Below, one piece after another: positions 38,901 to 50,127 of a stretch of DNA of 64,000 nt. Positions within the stretch are counted from its first letter, which is position 1. Every line of letters starts with the position of its first letter. A model generated the notes under the pieces. It made no database searches and was not told the origin of the DNA. It saw nothing but the letters and a program-made list of their open reading frames with translations. A program made the position numbers and the translations under genes. Source of the stretch: Erythrocercus mccallii (taxonomy: Eukaryota > Chordata > Aves > Passeriformes > Dicruridae); assembly GCA_013397435.1 (NCBI GenBank), contig VZRG01000034.1:223702-287701 (forward strand), written 5' to 3'.

Positions 38901-40605
38901 GGTACTTCTCACCAGAATTTAGTTATGCAAAACAATGTTTCATCTGAAACATATCACTTCCACCAGCCCAGTGGGCCTGCTACTAAAGCAGAATACTAAT
39001 TCAATTCTGAGTAAGAGGCTCCTCTTTTGGCTCTCTGGCTAACATCCACAGAATCGTAAATATACATAACTTCATGTAAAGTACAAAAGAAGAGTTCAAC
39101 AACTTAGAAAGAAATACTTCCGTTTTCTCTTGGTAAGTGTATAAACCTTTCCAATTGAAACCAAGTGCAGCTTAACCATACAGCTTGTTTGCAAAGAATT
39201 TCCTGTTGTTAGTGTAGCACACTTTTTGCCGCATCAGAGAAGTTCTTAGCTCTCTATTCAACACCATGTTGAGGAATGAAAAGAACTTAACATCTACATT
39301 TGAAGCAGGAAGAAAGTTGTATGAAATACAAGACATTTTTTACTGTGTATGTACAGCAAATTTAACACTGTAAAATATTTGCTCCTTAATACCATTTTTA
39401 ACCATCTCTGAATGCCCATTTTCCCAGAACTAATCTTTTAGCATGTACAAAACAAGTAATTCCTTTGATCAGGATGTAGCTTATTTGAACAAGAATAAGA
39501 CAGAGCTGAGAAACTGTTTTCAAACTGCGAAGAGTCTTGGGTTATTTTAGTCTGGAAACTCCGTTTTACCACTTCTCTCACTCCCATTTTGCAGCCTCAG
39601 CTGCACTAAATAATTACCTCAAGCTAATAAATTCTGAATTTATATGTCAGTCTTCTTGATCCTTCTCTCAGTGCAGTAACTGCTGCAGGGGCTTGCTGGT
39701 TTGTTGCGGTTTCTCTATCCTACTGTGGAGTTTAGGTATTTAAATATGTAGTTTCTTGTATTATTAAATTCTCTCATTGGGACAATATTATTGTACAGGA
39801 GTGTTAATTTAAAGAGAAGCTTTTCTGAACAGAAAAAATTACAGTCAGTAGCCACCAGAAGGTAGAACAAAATATTCAATACTTTGTAGTAAATTGTATG
39901 CAATACTCTGATATTCTACCTAGCCCAGAAATCCTAAGTGGAACCCATGAATTATAGATCACCAGCACAGAGGTTAACAGCTGGAAAAAAAAATATACTT
40001 GCAATCAGTAAATTCTGAATCATCACAGTTTTGTTTGTTTGTTTGAAGCACAGGCAAAAACTCCAGTGCCTGTGTTTCTTCAGTCTTTAAAGTATATGCA
40101 TTGTTATAACAAAAGCAAAGACATTCTCCTGAGGACTCCACTTATTTCAGTACTCAAGATCAGTGGTATTAAGCCAATAACAGTATATTTCTTTGCCCAT
40201 GTTGTTTGTCATGTGGCCAGTGTTTTTTCTCAGGCTCTATGTTGTTTTTGTGGGTACACGCCGAAAACAAAATGGTCAATTTTGTCCTGAGTTTTTGCAT
40301 GTTGTTTGTCACCCTAGGATCTAATGCAGTTCTTCAGTATTTTCATCAACTATTTGAGAAGCTATTATTTTATCACCATAATTTATGCACTAAGAAATTA
40401 GGCTCTGAAGTTTTCACTACATTTTTGGTGCCCAGCCTGAGGTGCCTGTGACCTGAGGCTTTAGTCATTATTATACAACTTATGCTCCACATTGTCTGTA
40501 TTTCGTTACAGTCCCACACAACTTATCAGCCCCTCTTTCCATTTAGAAATTCAGAATTGCAGTGGACAAGATTTGCAGCAATTCAGTGGTGTCTGAGGGC
40601 CAACC

Positions 40606-40627
40606 CTCCCCGCCCCCCCCCCCTCCA
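40606..40627. repeat. C-rich homopolymer tract
   Basis: CTCCCCGC followed by C11 and TCC on the plus strand. The opposite strand is G-rich. Confidence 0.85.
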
Positions 40628-40799
40628 CATTTTTTAAAAGATTTATCATGTGGGATTCCCATCCAGATTCAGATAGAGGGTATATGTTCTTGGCATGGCT
40701 TTGATAAGGATGAGTCCAAGACTGAAATTCAAGATGACTCTTAAAATCGTGGATGACAAAATTTTTAAAAAGAGTTTGAGTCTTACTGCCCCACATCCT

Positions 40800-40912
40800 C
40801 CCCAAAAAACAAACCAAAACAAAACCTGATAAAAAAACCCCTCCAAACAAACAAACAAACAAAAATACACAACAAAACAAGACAAACAAAACCCCAAACC
40901 AATCAACCAACA
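40800..40912. repeat. A/C-rich (CAAA)n low-complexity tract
   Basis: CAAA and CCAAA units without a strict period on one strand, about 110 bases. Confidence 0.85.
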
Positions 40913-43394
40913 CGGTCTTCATCTGCTAATCATAGAATCCATCTAAATCTCATTCCTATGGAAATTTGACATAACTCATTATCTTTTCATCCACTCATGT
41001 TTTCCTTTTACAAGCTGTCCTGGCAGAATACTGTTGATACAGCTAAGGAGGCAAAGGCACATCAAATTGCTGAACAGAAGTAAAGAATTAGACTTCAGGT
41101 GAAAGAAGATATGTAGAATAAAACAGATAATTGTTTTTGCTTATAAATATAAATTATTCATTTTCTTTGTAGCTTCAGAAACAATGACATTAAATCCTCA
41201 GCTGTCAGGATTGATGAGTAAGGAGTGATACTAGGACAGAAAAACAAAAAAAAAGAACTAAATACTGGCAGAAGATAAGGAAGAGAGACCAAAAATGTAG
41301 CTGGAAAAGGAGATGGAAAAATATTTTTTAATAGATTTTCCAGAAGAAAAAAAAGCATAGGAACTCCTTGCTTAGCTCAAGAACTCACTAATATGAAAGA
41401 AGAAAAAGCTGAGCCAAGTGTTACACAGTTTTAGGAAACAACAGAAAAGACTGCTCTTGTCCATTAGCTCTCTTTTGCCTGTTCCAGTTATGCTTCATAC
41501 TGCCCATTTCAAACCAACTGAAGTCAGCAAACCATCTAAGCGAGTGCTTAATTTAATATTGATTCCTCATTTAATAAAGATTAGACAAGACTGAATAAGT
41601 ATTATGCAACATACTTCTATTTCCCATACATTAGTGCAGTTCTTTTCTTGGTTTAACAGGAGTGTTTCAGGGTTGTAACTTAGAAGGATGTAAATAGTCA
41701 GTTCTTGGCCTTATTGAAGTCAGTAATAAAACTCTTGTTGTCTTTCATGGAAATAGGATTTCTTTAGAGTACTTAGACTAATTTCTAGCTGTTGAATTTC
41801 ATGTGCATTTCAGACCTTTCACTAGCAGAGAAATCAATAAACCTGTTTTGTAGTGGTTTTTCACACTCCAAATCTTTATTTTAAATAGAAACTTTGTAAG
41901 AAGCTACATAAAACCCATAAAGTGAAATAAAATTAAATGAAAAATTACATATAAAAAGAAATACTAAAACATGGAAAAATGCTAAAGTATTTTAATAATT
42001 TAAAAACCTCATGGAGGCAACAGCATAATTTTCAGCCAAAATATTTCTAAAACTGGCAGCCCAGAAGAACCCTGGAACACCCATGTGGAAACATGTTTTT
42101 AATTTTGGAGTAAATACTTTCTCCTCATACACAGAAGTATTCTCTTTAAATAGCGTAATATGGCTCAAAATAGTGAGGAAGTTAAGTATTTTTGTTGTGC
42201 AGTTAGACATTAATTTTACTTAGTTAGAATCAAAGTTATTTCTAAGCTATATCTGAAAAATCTAGAAAAATAAACATTTCAGAAAGCAAAGCTTATATAG
42301 TGAGGTCTTTCAATGCAGTCATTAGTGGGTTAGTTTTCCAGGTACCATTCATCTATCATTGTGTTTGGGCACCCAGAGGTGTGAACCTGCTGACAGGGAC
42401 CTTCAGATGCCATGATTGCACACTCACAGACAATAAAACCTGGAAACTTGTCTGTGTTCTGTGTTGCCAGGGATATCACAGGGAGCAAAGCCTCAGAGCA
42501 CAACAAAAGAGGTTTTTCTTGAAGTACAAAAGGATCTGTAGAAGAACAGTTATTTTAATTGAAAGTTATAAACTGTTGCTAATCTGTGTTGTTCTGCCAA
42601 TGTAGCTAGCATTAGGAGAGACTTTCAACACTTTGTGTATATACTGTGGTTGAGGAGGATAAATTAGAAGTCTTAAAAGGTTTTTCCAAAAATAAAATCC
42701 AGCATCAGAACGAGCAAAGCTAGTGAATCTAGCAAGTCTGTTCTTTGTTTTTTTAGCTTCAAACACATAAAAGAGCAGCACCTATTTCACTCACCTTTCC
42801 TGTCATTAACCTTTTGTACTCTGCTCCTCTTGGGTATGAAAGGCTTCTCACAGCCTAAATACTGGCATTTTCTGTCACTGCAACAGGCAGAGCAAATCAG
42901 CGGATAACATCTACCTTATCACCGAGCAGTAATATCAGTCACTGATTCTTATTTTTCATCTTTCAGATGATCTGATTTCTATACCACGCTTTTTCTAGAG
43001 GTGAAATGATACCTTTCTAATTTTTTATGGTTTTTTCTGCTCAGTTGCATGTGAGATGCTATGTTGGCTTATATGATAAGAATATTTGATCACAAGCTTC
43101 CCAACTACATGCTAGAAAACATTAAGAGAAAGCTAACAATAATAATTAAGAGCATGAAAAAAATGTACATGAAGTATGATGAAAAGATTGCCTACACAGA
43201 AAATAATGCATTAAAAAATTGTAATAAAATAGGAGAAAAATAATGAGTAGTGTGAAAAAAAGGCATACTGTGAGCTTCTTTTCTAGCAAAAGAAAATAGC
43301 ATATTCAGCTGAAGTTAAAGTTGTCAGATTGGAAATCAATGACAGCTAATTTTGTATAGTACATAATTATTCACCGGTCAGAGGAAGTTCCAAA

Positions 43395-43620
43395 AGGTGG
43401 ACACTCGGCAGACAAGAGGGTTTGAGAGTTGGGCTGCTGGAGGAAGTAGGAGGTCCAAGCCTCCTGGAGAGACTGGTCCAGGGTCAGCTACCAGGAAGAT
43501 CTGAGTCTGTGAGCTTGGGAGTCAGCTGCAAAGCAGCCACTGCTGACCAGGGCTGCGCACACGGTGCAGTGGCAGCCATGCCTCTGCTGAGCTGTGACCA
43601 TCATCAGGCTCAACAGTAGA
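43395..43620. other. GC-rich patch of unknown origin
   Basis: About 225 bases with much higher GC content than their surroundings, including 'ggaggtccaagcctcctgga' and 'gcacacggtgcagtggcagc'. An open frame of about 65 codons crosses it on the plus strand, but I recognise no protein. It could be an old repeat, a retained fragment of a processed sequence or a small CpG-poor regulatory island. Confidence 0.4.
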
Positions 43621-44647
43621 TTTCACCACAGCAATAGAAAATGCAAAATAAAAGTAGTTTTCTCCCATGATATTCTGTATAAACATTGGCCAACAAGAAA
43701 AATACTCTTTTGATCATAATAATTCTGCTTTGTCATAAAAAGATTAAATGGTCTTTTTCATCTACTGTGTCTTTATATACTTAGGTTGAGTTATCCTTTC
43801 AATGTTACTACTTTTTTGAACATTTTCAGTTTCATAATGTTTTGCTAACATAAAAATACTATAATTGTTGCTGAAAATAAACCTGTATTTACCTCTTAGT
43901 GTGGCTTTCATTTATGATCTCTATACCTGCCTCTGACATTCTGAATCTCTTCATGGCATAAATTAGCAATATAATTGTAAAAACTGAAAGCTGCCCTGGA
44001 GCTTTTCAGAGATCACATTTACTTTACAGTTGCTTGTTAATTGCTTTACTGCCTAAGGATGTACAACATATGTCCTGCAAAGAGACACCCATATGGCTGT
44101 ACAGTGTATGTCCTGGCACTCTGTTGCCACAGACTAGAAAACAGACTTCTGTTTAAAATGCATGGCCCATTGCATGATTGAAGGTGTGACATATAAAGGA
44201 TTATAACTGACAACATTGAAGCCCTACACCTGTCACAGTGCTGTGTTAGGAGGATATGTATGTTGTTTGCCTGAGAAGGGGAAAGAAGATTGCCTTCAGT
44301 GAAGAAACAATTAAAAGATACTTTAGAATTTCTTACAGGAGTGGTTTTGTTTCTCAACTGTCTGATTTATTTCTGTCATTATAACTCAGCTATAGCTCAA
44401 TTTTAATTCAAAAGCTATGAAGTTAAAGAAATTACTAGGGGCACAAAAATATAAGGGCAATAATTGGCCACGCTGAACCACATTTTGGAAGGTCATTAAG
44501 AGTTTAAAGCAGGAGAGAGGTGATTAAGGATGTCCCTTACAAGTGTATTTATAGAGGCCTGAATACTTTTAATAGCCTAGTTTTTAGGCTTTCATTTTTT
44601 GGGTATTATAGACACACTCAAATATTTGAAAAAATGAGATAGTGTGC

Positions 44648-44740
44648 GTGATCCTCAGAAACACAACCGTCACTGTGGACGGCTCTCTTAAACCAACAAA
44701 ATAATTGCACTCCAGCACTTGCACTGTATATGAGGATCAC
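44648..44740. repeat. 10-bp perfect inverted repeat enclosing a smaller hairpin
   Basis: GTGATCCTCA (44648-44657) and TGAGGATCAC (44731-44740) are exact complements, 73 bases apart. CCGTC/GACGG (44667-44671 and 44678-44682) form a nested stem. Confidence 0.65.
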
Positions 44741-45080
44741 TCCCCTTAGCTTCAGCTTTCTCAGCGAAGTACTTGGGTAAGGAACTAGTCTAAGGAAAAG
44801 ATTAGTCCCTCTTAACTTTAGCTATTTAACATATAGTATTACTAGAGCCTGGACAAATCATCTAGGCCTCCATAGCACAACTGCAGGGAGTTAAGCACTT
44901 CTAGAGAGTGCCTTAGAGATTTTTCCCAGAGTAGAAGGAATCATCCTGTGGAGAGGCTCAGCTCTTTTCGTTGACTGACTAAATACTTAAGGGATTTCTC
45001 TCATTTACTTTCAGAAAACAAATTTACAACACTGGTGCTTCTGAAATAGTTAACAAAAAGTGAAATACATGACTTCACAG

Positions 45081-45109
45081 TGAGTCATCTTTATCTGAAA
45101 CCTGAGTCA
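45081..45109. promoter_or_regulatory. Paired AP-1 consensus sites
   Basis: TGAGTCA at 45081-45087 and again at 45103-45109, start-to-start spacing 22 bp, close to two helical turns. Function is unproven. Confidence 0.35.
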
Positions 45110-47297
45110 TGTTTCAGTGATGCCTTTCTTTCTTCATTGACTACAGGGGAAGCGTAGGAGTACTCCTACACTGAAATAATCTCCTACCTCAGGTGTCTAA
45201 TTTAAAAAGTTAAATTATGTCAGATTAATTAAGGTTTATGTGACATTTGACAGCAACATTAGTACTTTGCTGGAGTACCTCTTTCTCCTGAAGGGTACAG
45301 GTCTATATTGTGATCCTTTCTGAGTTTTTGCTCATGAAGAGAACAAGAGTGACAGAAATAATTTCTCTGCTTAGTTTTCCCCATTGATGTAAATTTTCTG
45401 AGGTGGCTTATAACTGTAACAAATTAATCCTATTACTTTCCCATTAATATTAATTGGGGCTGGATAGCTTAAAAATCATCAACCATGTAACAATAGCTAT
45501 GGGTGCAATAGTTAAGAAAACCATTTCCAAATTCTCCAGTTGATCCAGAAAAATAGATGGCTTTTTTCCTATTGTACTTTTGGTCATAATAATTTACTAA
45601 TTGAAGAGCTGGAGCACTTTTGAATTAAAAAGGTTCCTTGTAAGAGGTTATTTTTAAATGCTGTGAATAAAATTTAATTACTCAAAATAATTTTTATCTA
45701 CAGTTTCCAGAATTTTAATGATAACAAGTCTGATAAAATGCAGAGAAGTATATCAGAAGACACAGGTGAAATAAGAGTCACTTAAGAGAATCATGAGTTA
45801 AACCATCAACTAATTGTCTTCTTTTAGTCTTTCTATATAAATACTTATTACAATAAACAAACTCTTCAGCTTTATTCAGAGGCTCCACATCAAAATGCAT
45901 TTCTTTCTTTAAAAATATTCTCATAACTAATTGTAGGTTATATACATGTTTTAATCATTACACACAGAATAATGACATGGTCACTATGCTATTCCTGTCA
46001 TAGAATGTTTCCTCTTTCACACAACAGACAAAAGAACACTTCTTTATTGTTTATTGCTTTTACACAGCACCTCTCTTCATTTCCTGTTATATATAAGAGC
46101 ATTATTTTCCCTTCAGGACGCCTCCATTTTTTTTCTAGATGCAGTCATTTACAGATGCAATATCTTTGTGTTAAGCATCTTTTTCCTTATTTTTCACTCC
46201 ATGTATTTTGTGAAGCCTGTCCAAGATGATGCCACTAAAATAAATTATTTAGCAGAACTCATAGGAACTCATACCAAGAACATGCTCTTGCAAATGCTCA
46301 GAGAAAGCTTCTCATATGAGCAGATTATTCCATCACTGCATTGCTGAATTCTTGCACTTCACTGTGAGCCATATGGTAATACCTACTGCTAGACATAAGG
46401 TTTCTAGGAATCTCATCTATCTCAGTAAGGATGCTAGAAGCACATGGGGTTCAATGTTTGTTGGTTCAACACTTAGCTGGTGCAAAGCAAACTATCCTTA
46501 TAGCATTCCTGTTGGGCAAGCTGTTGTTACCAAAGAACCTTTGCTGGGCATTGGGCTTAAATGGTTAAGAAACTCATCTCCTTCTTTCCATCCCAAGGCC
46601 ACCTACACAAAGGATTTGAAGAAAAGAAAGAGATGACTTGAAGTAAGTATTCCACCCATTTATTTTTTCAAAACATATTTTATTTACAATAATTTCCTGT
46701 CAAATGCAACCTAATCAAATTTACAAAGCAAGGCTGCTTTGATCCTTGCAATGAAGTTGCAATATCTGTTTTAAAGCCTCAGGATTCAGCATTTGTGATT
46801 ATTTCTGTTTTAGTAGGAAAACAGATTTTCAGTCCATCAGCTGTGAAAGCCCTGGCACTATTGCAGACTAACATTTTTGGCAAGGTTCACCATAAAGAGC
46901 AAAGCAGGTTTTCACAACTGCTGGCTCCAAGAAAAGCCAGCAGTAAACAAAACAAACTTTACTCATTAATATACATTTTTAAAGATTTGAACTAAAGAAC
47001 AGTGAAACACAGATACAACAAAGTTTCACACATGGCAATGACTAATTAGCTATGTATATGCATTCAGAATGGCAAATTTTACTTTGAAGGACACAAAAAG
47101 GAGGCCAGTTTGCTTGAGAAAAAAATTTTGTTTAATGCAGGTCAGCGATTTAGTTTCAAAACTGGTCTTGAGTAGTTTTCAGGAGCAAAATACTGCATAA
47201 ATATTACTACAGTGCAAGAGAAACATAGAAGGAGAACCTTTTTTCCATTCTTTTTTTTCAAAGTTGTTTTGACTGACTTAAAGCAAATACACATACA

Positions 47298-47336
47298 TAT
47301 AAACATTTACATATAAATACATATATATATATATAA
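47298..47336. repeat. (AT)n dinucleotide repeat
   Basis: ACATATAAATACATATATAT-type sequence with about eight uninterrupted AT units at the end. Confidence 0.85.
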
Positions 47337-48544
47337 ATACTTTTGCAGTCAACTGACTTATTGAAAAAAGTCAGGACATAAATGTCACCCACAATGATTT
47401 TCATGCCTCTTTTCTTCTTTAGTTTTTTATTTATCAGACTCAAGATATCTTGGATTTTCTGTATTTTGTTGTTATTTTTTTTTTAAATTTATCTGTTTAA
47501 GTTATTCTCTTTGGGATGTAATTAATAGATTACAATTTACTACTTAAGTTAAAATTTGCTGCTAGCCTTAATTAAATGCTAGATTTAAATGAAAAATGAT
47601 GTAAAACTAAACATGATGCTTGTAGAAATTTAAATTTGTTTATAAGGAAGAATATATTGTTGTAATGAAGCATATTAAAACTGTGTAAGTTTGCACCATT
47701 AGTCTGTGATTAGCTTTTACATATAATGAATGACTCTTTACTGTAATTTTGAGCTCTACAAAGCAGTATTCTCCACACAATATTTCTTCTAGACCACAAG
47801 GAGGCAAGGGAAATAATCAACTGAGACTGGATTTTTATTGGAGCTTATCTTCTTAAAATCAGATTTATTGTACTTAAAATTTGTATGTATATTTCAAGAA
47901 AAGGTATTTGGAATGATTTATTAAAAAGTGTAGAATTGAATTTTTAAAGAATTAGCAGCAAGAAATCTTGTGATAGGAGGAAAAAATAGTAATTTTATAG
48001 AGCAAGGCGTAAAGCTGAAGATGATACATTTGTGATTTTGTACAAGTTTTAGTTTATAAACGTGCCTAGATGCGACTTTAATTAAGTAACCTATATAAAC
48101 CAATGGAGCTACTTCTCCTCCTTTAAATTAGGTAGGTGCTTAATCTCTGCATGTAGTCTCCTAGGAATGGGAAATGTTTTAGTTGTAAAACAACGTTAGA
48201 TCCCTGCCTTATTTATATCTTGAGACATAGCCTTAATTCATAGTAACCCACATGATGCTTTGGTGAAAATACACTAAAGCTTGCTAATATTTACTATATA
48301 GCCGTAGCTATATTTTTATTTATATATTTACATGTTTCAGTTTATGGTTTCACAACTTTTCAATAAAGATTGTATATTTATTTAACCTTTTCATTCTGAG
48401 TAGGTTTGTTGGGTTTTTTTCTGGGAAATCAAGTATAATTTTTAGCAAGTTTATCTCAGATTATGAGCTTGCAAAAGAAACAACGCCAAGATATATTGTT
48501 CCATTTTCTGCAAAGAGTTATCTTCATAAAGTCACCAAACAGTG

Positions 48545-49470
48545 AATGATGGATGATACCTCTGGAAATTATCTAGTCCCTCTGCTCAAGAATGGTCTAG
48601 AGCAGTTAGCCTAGTCAGGTTTTTATTGTCTCCACAACCTTTCTGGGCAACTTGCTCCTTTCACTACACTTTGCGTTACAGTGATAAAAGGTATTTTCCT
48701 CCATTTAAACAATTTTTTTTGTGCTTTATTTTGTGCGCATTGCCTCCTGTCCATTCACTGAGAAGTATTTGACCTCATACTCTATTTCCATCCTGTGATG
48801 TATTTACACACACTGATAAGGCTCCCTGTGCTTATCCTCCTCCACACTGTACAGTGTTAGCACTCTCATCCTCTCCTTATATAACCAATGGTCCAAGTCC
48901 TTAATCATTTCCATGGGTCTTCTCTGAACTTGATCCTCTGTGTCCACATCTCTCTTGACACAAGGAATGCAGCACTGGGCACAGCCCTTCAGGTGTGGTT
49001 AAAGGGGAAGGATCTACTTTACCCAGCCTTACCCTACCTTACTCAACTCTCTTTGTTGTGGACTCTGTTAGGATGCTCTTAGACCCCTCTTGCAAAAAGA
49101 CACACTGCCATTGCTGGCTCATGATCAACCTCTTGCTCTCCAGAACCCTCAGATCCTTTTCTGTGAAGCTGCTTTTGGCCGGTTGGCTCACAGCATGTAG
49201 TGGTGAGGTCCTAAATTTCTTATATTCTGGGAACTGCTTATGTTCTGGGAATGCTCCATCAGTTCTCAGGGTGGTTGGTTAAAGGCCCCCATGAGGACTT
49301 GGACTTGTGAATGTGAGGCTTCCCCCAACTGTCTGAAGAAGGCCTCAAGTACTTCTTCCTGATCAGGCAGCTGGTAGCAGACAGCTTTCACTGACTCTGT
49401 TCTGCTGGCTAATCTTGATTACACTTTCACAGGCAGAACCTGATGCATCTCAGCTGCTTGCTCACATGAG
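48545..49470 (-). mobile_element. CR1 LINE, about 0.9 kb, reverse orientation
   Basis: Reverse-complement CR1: 'aaattatctagtccctctgc', 'aacctttctgggcaacttgc', 'cttctctgaacttgatcctc', 'gaatgcagcactgggcacag', 'tgccattgctggctcatgat', 'ttcctgatcaggcagctggt'. It is truncated and coding-dead. Its right end is about 140 bp from an LTR-like block. Confidence 0.75.
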
Positions 49471-49608
49471 GGGCATGCATTAGTGTACAGGCACTTCAGA
49501 TGGCCTCCATTCTTTCTGATTTCCCGAGAAAAGTGCAGAAGTATTTCCTTTGTGTGTAACACTTGGGATGGCCCCCTTTTCAGTGTTATGTTTTTGATTA
49601 AGAGGTTT

Positions 49609-50123
49609 TGTTAGCATCGGCCAGAAAACATATAACCACACAGGAGCAGCTATATGTCGGTGCTTTATTTGAAGCGCGTGGGGCACAGAGGTCTGAAGAC
49701 CCAAATCTCATGCCCACTGGATGTACGAATGCTTATGATTTTTATAGTCTTACACATACGTAAATCATACGTAAATTAATACCTTACTCAATATTTTCCC
49801 TTAACTACTAATTAGCTGATTCTGGTTACTATTACAAAATCACACTCCCCCCTTCTCTGATTTAGTGCGTAGTTTTAGGTTACACTTGATTTGGTAAAGA
49901 CAATCCCCTCTAATTATCCCGGATCTGGCTACAGTAAAGCTGACATCCCGTTCCAAGATCTTGTTATCTTGTACTTTGTTCTAACTACCACTACAATTTC
50001 AGAAATAATTTTAACCCTGTACTATCAGTTTCTCTTGTCCACACTTGTACCCTTTGGTAGCCAACACTGTTTACCACTTTCTTATTGAAATGAGCAATAT
50101 CATCTCTCTCTTTTTCATTCCCA
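49609..50123 (-). mobile_element. Probable solo ERV LTR, reverse orientation
   Basis: Read on the minus strand, the block has a TATAAAA box (plus 49740-49746), then AATAAA (49664-49669) about 70 nt later, then a short stretch ending in ACA at 49609. This TATA to poly(A) to CA layout is typical of an LTR. On the plus strand it runs TGTTAGC...CCA and is flanked by GTTT on both sides (49605-49608 and 50124-50127), a possible 4-bp target duplication. The right boundary is tentative and LTR-like sequence may continue to about 50340. No gag, pol or env reading frames are seen beside it. Confidence 0.45.
49755..49776. repeat. Perfect 11-bp tandem duplication inside the LTR-like block
   Basis: CATACGTAAAT occurs twice head to tail, just upstream (minus strand) of the TATA-like box. 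Confidence 0.85.
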
Positions 50124-50127
50124 GTTT

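Larger units (their letters stand above)
37231..43394. other. Non-coding flank
   Basis: AT-rich sequence with a 43-bp local duplication, a (TTTC)n run, a C-rich homopolymer and a (CAAA)n tract. No gene is supported. Confidence 0.7.
43621..48544. other. Non-coding flank with candidate regulatory motifs
   Basis: Contains the nested inverted repeat near 44650 and a close pair of AP-1 sites (45081, 45103), plus an AT dinucleotide repeat. No gene is supported. Confidence 0.65.

Noticed and set aside
42330..42500. LTR-like end with AATAAA at about 42431
   Set aside because: There is an AATAAA followed by GT-rich sequence, but no TATA at suitable spacing, no paired TG..CA ends and no target duplication could be found.
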